Origin: Aestuariibacter salexigens DSM 15300
Lineage (GTDB): Bacteria > Pseudomonadota > Gammaproteobacteria > Enterobacterales > Alteromonadaceae
DNA: 64,000 nucleotides
Reading direction: 5' to 3'
Assembly (NCBI RefSeq): GCF_000429145.1
Contig: NZ_AUBH01000003.1
Coordinates: 124,001-188,000, forward strand
Both the position numbers and the translations under genes were made by a program. Below the pieces are notes generated by a model. The model searched no databases. It was given only the letters and a program-made list of their open reading frames with translations, and was not told the DNA's origin. Positions 53,897 to 64,000 of the stretch are shown piece by piece. The first letter of the stretch is position 1; every line of letters begins with the position of its first letter.

Positions 53897-54459
53897 GATG
53901 ATGTTCTTTTCGTTGGGCGGGACAGCAAGGCTTTCAGGGCCGCCACGCTATTATTATAGTTTTCTCTGCTCAGTCTAAGTTCTACCACATCTGTAGACGG
54001 GCTAACACCTTCGGTTTGGCTGTAGCCCAGCCTGGCATTGTAGCGCAGTGCCGCTTCATTGTGCTTTTTAACCACCGCTCTGAGCGACGTGACGCCCAGA
54101 ACTTCAAAACAGTAATCATTGATCAGCAGCGTCGGCGCAAAAGCCAGTAAATTGTCACGGTAGCGGGGCTCTGCTATATACAGTCCAGGCTCAATGCAGA
54201 TCGCAGTTTCCAGCGTTTCGCCCGAACCAACGGCTTTAATGTTAATCACGCCGATACCCTGTTGTCTGAAGCGGATGACGAAGTGACGCTGTGCCGGGTC
54301 ATCCTTAATACGATTAAACCAGGCTTGTTGCTGTTCCTGGCTGATCAGTTCTTCGTTGAGCATAAACTGTCGAACGTCTTTTTGGTTACGCCACTGTCGA
54401 ACCTGCTCCAGATCACCATCGGCCACAGGTATCAGTTCAACCTGGTAACCCTCAAGCAT
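53893..54459 (-). CDS. pseH: PseH-like GNAT acetyl/acyltransferase
   Basis: 188 aa GNAT fold. VELIPVADGDLEQVRQWRNQ at the start and IGVINIKAVG with GLYIAEPRYRDNLL and VTSLRAVVKKHNEAALRYN fit PseH, which N-acylates UDP-4-amino-4,6-dideoxy-beta-L-AltNAc. The neighbouring ACP makes it possible that this enzyme uses acyl-ACP or a longer acyl-CoA instead of acetyl-CoA (inference). It overlaps pseG by 8 bases. Confidence 0.85.
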   Translation of the reverse strand: MLEGYQVELIPVADGDLEQVRQWRNQKDVRQFMLNEELISQEQQQAWFNRIKDDPAQRHFVIRFRQQGIGVINIKAVGSGETLETAICIEPGLYIAEPRYRDNLLAFAPTLLINDYCFEVLGVTSLRAVVKKHNEAALRYNARLGYSQTEGVSPSTDVVELRLSRENYNNSVAALKALLSRPTKRTSS

Positions 54460-55486
54460 CAGGACTGCTCCTCCTGACCCGGTTTATGATAGCCGCCACC
54501 ACGTTGTCTGCGCCATTGGGCACAGCATGCCTGATGGCCTGTCTGTGCATCTCGGTCAGCCTTTCCTGATCGCGCCAGAGGGTCATCACGCGGTCACACA
54601 GTGTTTCAACAGGCATCGTTTTTATTACGTCGATAACATCGCACCAACCCTGACTTGCCGCTTTTTCGGTAGCCGCTAGCTGATTTTCCGCAACAGTAAC
54701 CAGAATACTCGGTGTGTGACAAGCCAGCAGCTCAAACTGTGTCGATCCTGCCGCAGAGACAGCAAGCCTCGCCTGCACCATCATATCCGCCATATGCTGA
54801 CAGTCATGAATATGCTGCACAGCCAGGCCTGTGTATGCGAGAAATTCCTGTAATCGGTTCAGATAAGGATAGGCAGCCCCGGTCAATACTCTCACCGGCG
54901 CCTCAAATCCGGCTGATTCGAGGTGATGCAGTAACGGCATCGTGAGGTTGGCAACATCACTGCCTCCCATGGCTATCAGCAGGCCGCGACGCTGCGGCCA
55001 TTCTGGCATGGGGGGTTGAATAAACTCTCTGCGCAGCACGCGGTACTGACCGCCAAGACATAATGTTGCTTGCGGTTCAGACTGCTGATATCCGAGGTCT
55101 TGTGCTGCGTCACTGCCGTTGATGATCACATCTGCATAAAGCCTGCCAGCGTTATTATTGTCATCAAATAACACCAGCACAGGGGTCAGCGATTTCAGTT
55201 GTGAACGGTAATCGGCTGAAAACTGATAGCCATCTAACACAACAAATACATCCGACTGCTTATCAATCAAAGCCGCGAGTGACACCATCTCCTCATCAAC
55301 ATCACTCAACACTGAAAGCTGTCCAACCCAGTCATGGCGCTGGCGAGCCAGCTTTGCCGTTTGCTGGCTAACAACGAAAACACTGGCAATGTCATAAATA
55401 GCCAATGTTTGGGCCAGGGCCTGACATCGCATCAAATGCCCAAGCCCGATTCGATGATTGCCCTCCACCCTGAATATTGCCAGCAC
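54452..55486 (-). CDS. pseG: PseG, UDP-2,4-diacetamido-2,4,6-trideoxy-beta-L-altropyranose hydrolase
   Basis: 344 aa GT-B-like hydrolase. The N-terminal IFRVEGNHRIGLGHLMRCQA corresponds to the conserved GxGHxxRC region with the catalytic His. LLIAMGGSDVANLTMPLLHH and VSAAGSTQFELLACHTPSIL also fit. It releases the free sugar from UDP before PseI. The start is GTG. It lies 6 bases after pseI. Confidence 0.92.
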   Translation of the reverse strand: MLAIFRVEGNHRIGLGHLMRCQALAQTLAIYDIASVFVVSQQTAKLARQRHDWVGQLSVLSDVDEEMVSLAALIDKQSDVFVVLDGYQFSADYRSQLKSLTPVLVLFDDNNNAGRLYADVIINGSDAAQDLGYQQSEPQATLCLGGQYRVLRREFIQPPMPEWPQRRGLLIAMGGSDVANLTMPLLHHLESAGFEAPVRVLTGAAYPYLNRLQEFLAYTGLAVQHIHDCQHMADMMVQARLAVSAAGSTQFELLACHTPSILVTVAENQLAATEKAASQGWCDVIDVIKTMPVETLCDRVMTLWRDQERLTEMHRQAIRHAVPNGADNVVAAIINRVRRSSPDA

Positions 55487-55492
55487 GCAGCG

Positions 55493-56548
55493 CTACTCCT
55501 TAAAGTGCTGCCAATCCAGTGCCGTACCGGGTGGCAAATCCTGCACTGCAACAGCCCTAAGGACACGCTCCCAGTACCTGGGCTCGAGACCGTGGGCAGG
55601 ACGAACAATTTTCAGGTTCTTTTCTGACAGCCTCTCACCGGCCTTGATGGGATGGCTGACGTAAATGCTGCGACGGTATTGTTTGGCTTTTTCTTCTGCC
55701 TTGCTGCCACCATAAGTCACCTGACCCAGTGCCTGCCAGGCACGGTGAACCTCTGTGCATAACAACTGCAACTCGTCAGGCTCAAGTGAAAACGCAGCAT
55801 CAACGCCGCCGGCGTTACGATCAAGCACGAAGTGTTTTTCGATCACCGTTGCCCCCAGCGCCACCGAGGCGACTGCAGCACCGATACCTTGCGTGTGATC
55901 AGACAATCCGACCTGGCAGCCGAATGCCTCACGCATGTGCGGAATCGTCATTAAATGAGTGTTGGCTGGTTCTGCGGGGTAAGTACTGGTGCACTTGAGC
56001 AAAATGATATCTGTGGCACCGGCTTCCCTTGCTGCCCTGACAGATTCCTCAATCTCTTCGTACGTCGCCATACCCGTCGAGATAATCAAGGGCTTACCGG
56101 TCGCTGCGGCGGCCCTTACTAACGGTAAATCGGTCAGCTCAAAAGACGCAATCTTGAAACAGGGCACATTCAGGCCGTCGAGAAAATGTACGGCATGTTC
56201 ATCAAACGGCGAGCTGAAGGCTAACATGCCCAGGCGATTGGCGAGAGCAAAGAGTTCCTCATGCCATTCATAGGGCGTCGCCGCTTTGGCATATAGGGCG
56301 TGGAGTGACTCGCCGTACCACAGGCTGTCTTTTTCCCTGATTACGAAATCATCAGAATCGGAATTCAGGGTCATACTGTCAGCGGTGTAGGTTTGCAGTT
56401 TTATTGCGCCCGCACCGGCCTGTGCGGCGGCATGCACCATTTCCTTTGCAAGGCTCAGACTCTGGCCGTGATTACCGCTCAGCTCTGCGATAATCAACGG
56501 CGTGGTTGTTGCATTGATGTGGCGCTGAGCGATTTGGATTGTTTTCAA
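55493..56548 (-). CDS. pseI: PseI, pseudaminic acid synthase
   Basis: 351 aa. A NeuB-family barrel (LIIAELSGNHGQSLSLAKEM, IKLQTYTADSMTLNS, FSSPFDEHAVHFL, VGLSDHTQG, EKHFVLDRNAGGVDAAFS) is followed by a C-terminal SAF/antifreeze-like domain (YRRSIYVSHPIKAGERLSEK). It condenses the altrose derivative with PEP to make pseudaminic acid. The start is TTG with GGAG 5 bases upstream, overlapping the previous stop (TTGA). Confidence 0.96.
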   Translation of the reverse strand: MKTIQIAQRHINATTTPLIIAELSGNHGQSLSLAKEMVHAAAQAGAGAIKLQTYTADSMTLNSDSDDFVIREKDSLWYGESLHALYAKAATPYEWHEELFALANRLGMLAFSSPFDEHAVHFLDGLNVPCFKIASFELTDLPLVRAAAATGKPLIISTGMATYEEIEESVRAAREAGATDIILLKCTSTYPAEPANTHLMTIPHMREAFGCQVGLSDHTQGIGAAVASVALGATVIEKHFVLDRNAGGVDAAFSLEPDELQLLCTEVHRAWQALGQVTYGGSKAEEKAKQYRRSIYVSHPIKAGERLSEKNLKIVRPAHGLEPRYWERVLRAVAVQDLPPGTALDWQHFKE

Positions 56549-57498
56549 TGCAGCTCCCCAAGTAATTCAATGATGCTGTTAGCCAATTCATCAGCCGACG
56601 GCACATGCCCCGGTGCGTTGCCGAAGTCAGGCATCAGCATTCTTGGATCGCTTGCAGTGCAAATTAACACAGATGGGCAGTTAACCGCGTCAGCCAGCCA
56701 ATAGTGGACAGAAGGCGTGGTGACCAGCAAGCCGCTGTGACGCAGGCATGTCAGCGTTTCGCTGAACGGTGTAGCATCGTCACTGAACACGACAGGGATA
56801 CCGCTTGCGCGAAGCTTTTCCGCAAGGTCCTGCTGTTGTTCGTAATATTCCATGTCACCTGGCTTACCTAAGGCCAGAACAACCTGTCTTGTCCGGTTAT
56901 CCGGTTCACCTGGCTCGCCTATGTGCATGTCTACGTCAATCGAATTAAAACCACAGCACTGCTTCAGATAAAACTCCGGATAGCCCCCCTCTGGTGCCGT
57001 GTCTGCCTGCCACCAGGGGGTTAGCCAGCGCAACATGCCGAACCAGGTTGATTGTAGATAGTGATCGACGTTGTTAACGTAATCAGCAGACAATGTCTGC
57101 TGTTGTATTTCTGTCAGCACGCTATCGATCGATTTGCTGATCAGGTTACCTTCAACAGGCTCCCCGGCATCTTTTAAGAACCTGGCCAGAAAGCACGGCA
57201 TAAACGCGGTATCCAGATTGATGATGCGCTGGTATCCCAGCCCTATTATGTCCTCAGCTGCCCCGAGAAAGGCTTCCATCGCTGACAGAATATGGTCAGG
57301 CCAGACTTCTCTCTCCAGTGTCTTGGTGACCACATCAGGTTCGGCGAGACTGACAAGTTCAGCGCCTCTGCCGTGAGTCAATAGCGTGATCTGGCTTTCG
57401 CCCCGTTTTTTCAACTCGCGTATGAGTGGCACTGCAATACTCAGCACATCACCCACTTCCAACATTCGAATGATCAGAACACCGCTTCTGTCACTCAC
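56545..57498 (-). CDS. GT9-like (heptosyltransferase-type) glycosyltransferase
   Basis: 317 aa. The N-terminal VLIIRMLEVGDVLSIAVPLI and QITLLTHGRGAELVSL correspond to the ADP-heptose:LPS heptosyltransferase start. LVTTPSVHYWLADAVNCPSV near the C-terminus is the nucleotide-sugar region. It is inserted between pseF and pseI and coupled to both (8- and 4-base overlaps), so it probably acts on the flagellin glycan rather than LPS. The start is GTG after AAGGAG. Confidence 0.78.
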   Translation of the reverse strand: MSDRSGVLIIRMLEVGDVLSIAVPLIRELKKRGESQITLLTHGRGAELVSLAEPDVVTKTLEREVWPDHILSAMEAFLGAAEDIIGLGYQRIINLDTAFMPCFLARFLKDAGEPVEGNLISKSIDSVLTEIQQQTLSADYVNNVDHYLQSTWFGMLRWLTPWWQADTAPEGGYPEFYLKQCCGFNSIDVDMHIGEPGEPDNRTRQVVLALGKPGDMEYYEQQQDLAEKLRASGIPVVFSDDATPFSETLTCLRHSGLLVTTPSVHYWLADAVNCPSVLICTASDPRMLMPDFGNAPGHVPSADELANSIIELLGELH

Positions 57499-58188
57499 AC
57501 TTTACTCCTTGCATGTAGGCGTGAAACATTAATTCAGCGCGCTGCCAATCTTCTGCGGTATCAATGTCCTGCACGAGGTGGCGTGGCAAAATGATTGGGA
57601 TGCTCTGCTCTGAAAATGTGCTTTTGTTATTGATAAATGACTTTGAGTAGCCCCAGTAAAACTGTCCGGCATCATGATATGCTTCTTCTAAATCTTGTGA
57701 ACGTTTTGCCATATTGCCAGGTTCAAAGGGGCGGACGCCTTTGCCACTCAGTCTGATGGCACGTTGTATTGGAAAGGCAAAACTGGTTACAGAGAAAGCA
57801 AAGTCCATATCAGGCTCACTTCGTAAGCGCTCAAACCCTTCAATTAGGTATTTTCGCTGTATTAAAGGCGCTGTAGCGTAAATACAACAGGTGAATTTAG
57901 GGTCTATGCCAACAGAGTTGGCATAAGAAATTGCGTGGTTAACTACGGGGTATGTTCCTATATAGTCATCGGACAGTGCCTCTGGACGGATAAAAGGAAC
58001 GTCAGCACCGTATTGTAAGGCAACATTGGCAATCTCCTCACTGTCGGTGCTCACCCAGACATGCTCAAACAGACCGCTCTCCAACGCAACATCGATCGAG
58101 TAGGCAATCATCGGTTTGCCTGCAAAAGATCTGATATTTTTGCCAGGGATGCGCTTGCTGCCGCCGCGAGCTGGAATGATAGCCAGAT

Positions 58189-58192
<4 letters not shown>
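57491..58192 (-). CDS. pseF: PseF, CMP-pseudaminic acid synthetase
   Basis: 233 aa. The CMP-transferase signature is AIIPARGGSKRIPGKNIRSF, with VWVSTDSEEIANVALQYGAD and CCIYATAPLIQRKYLIEGFE typical of PseF. It makes CMP-pseudaminate, the donor for Maf. The start is GTG overlapping the pseC stop (GTGA). Confidence 0.95.
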
Positions 58193-63829
<5,637 letters not shown>

Positions 63830-63840
<11 letters not shown>

Positions 63841-64000
63841 TTTTTTTCTTATATTTTTCTACTGCTTTGCGGCCCTTTATGAGGTCGTAAATTTTGGAAA
63901 GTGATTCTTTACGCAAGGAACATACCACCTCAGTGATTTTTTTGTTTGTTATTAGCTCACATTTTACGAAGTCTTTGCACTCAACGTCGTCGACTGCAGC
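63830..64000 (-). CDS. 3' end of an unidentified gene (5' truncated by window)
   Basis: The minus strand is open from the window edge (56 codons) to a TAG at 63830-63832. The end, SKIYDLIKGRKAVEKYKKKN, is Lys-rich. The stop overlaps the maf ATG by 11 bases, the coupling seen across this operon, so it is probably a real upstream gene of the glycosylation island. The family cannot be told from this fragment. Confidence 0.65.

Overview
The window looks like a chromosomal flagellar/chemotaxis locus of a polar-flagellated marine gammaproteobacterium. The gene order (flrA-flrB-flrC-fliE...fliR-flhB-flhA-flhF-flhG-fliA-cheY-cheZ-cheA-cheB-parC) and protein features are typical of Alteromonadales and relatives such as Shewanella and Vibrio. 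This assignment rests on gene order and motif recognition only; no database was searched.

Layout. (1) Positions 1-28471, all minus strand: the master regulator FlrA, the FlrB/FlrC two-component pair, the MS ring, C ring, export gate and ATPase (fliE-fliR, flhB, flhA), the polar number/placement pair FlhF/FlhG, sigma-28 (FliA) and the chemotaxis core CheY-CheZ-CheA-CheB, ending in a GTG-started, window-truncated ParA-like ParC gene. Four good sigma-54 (-24/-12) sites precede flrB, fliE, fliK and flhA, which fits the FlrA to FlrBC hierarchy. (2) Positions 28665-30083: a complete IS4-type insertion sequence with 18-bp ends and an 11-bp target duplication, sitting in what looks like the flagellin terminator. 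(3) Positions 30116-30916: a short flagellin (266 aa, minus strand). (4) Positions 31347-42704, plus strand: a tightly coupled 13-gene cluster. It combines a NeuB-like synthase fused to a cupin, a DapA-like aldolase, two CMP-sugar synthetases, an HpaI-type aldolase, a 2-hydroxyacid dehydrogenase, an FAH-family enzyme, two HAD phosphatases, three methyltransferases and an unknown transferase. It reads as a pathway for an unusual CMP-activated, methylated 2-keto acid sugar that I cannot match to a described route. (5) Positions 42720-63840, minus strand: a long operon starting with a double-length Maf flagellin glycosyltransferase, then a complete pseudaminic acid pathway (pseB, C, F, I, G, H). 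Next is an acyl-handling module (acyl carrier protein, FabG-like SDR, AMP ligase, LuxE-like and LuxC-like proteins), then a large HAD protein, two glycosyltransferase-like proteins, and a PhyH dioxygenase and GSCFA protein that meet region 4 at a perfect 10-bp hairpin. (6) The last 171 bases hold the 3' end of another minus-strand gene.

How it works together: regions 1 and 3 build and steer the polar flagellum. Regions 4 and 5 together form a flagellin glycosylation island encoding three CMP-sugar synthetases and two NeuB-family synthases, with Maf as the likely enzyme that puts pseudaminic-type sugars on flagellin. The strongest candidates for undescribed biology are the plus-strand keto-acid-sugar cluster and the LuxC/LuxE/ACP module embedded in the pse operon.
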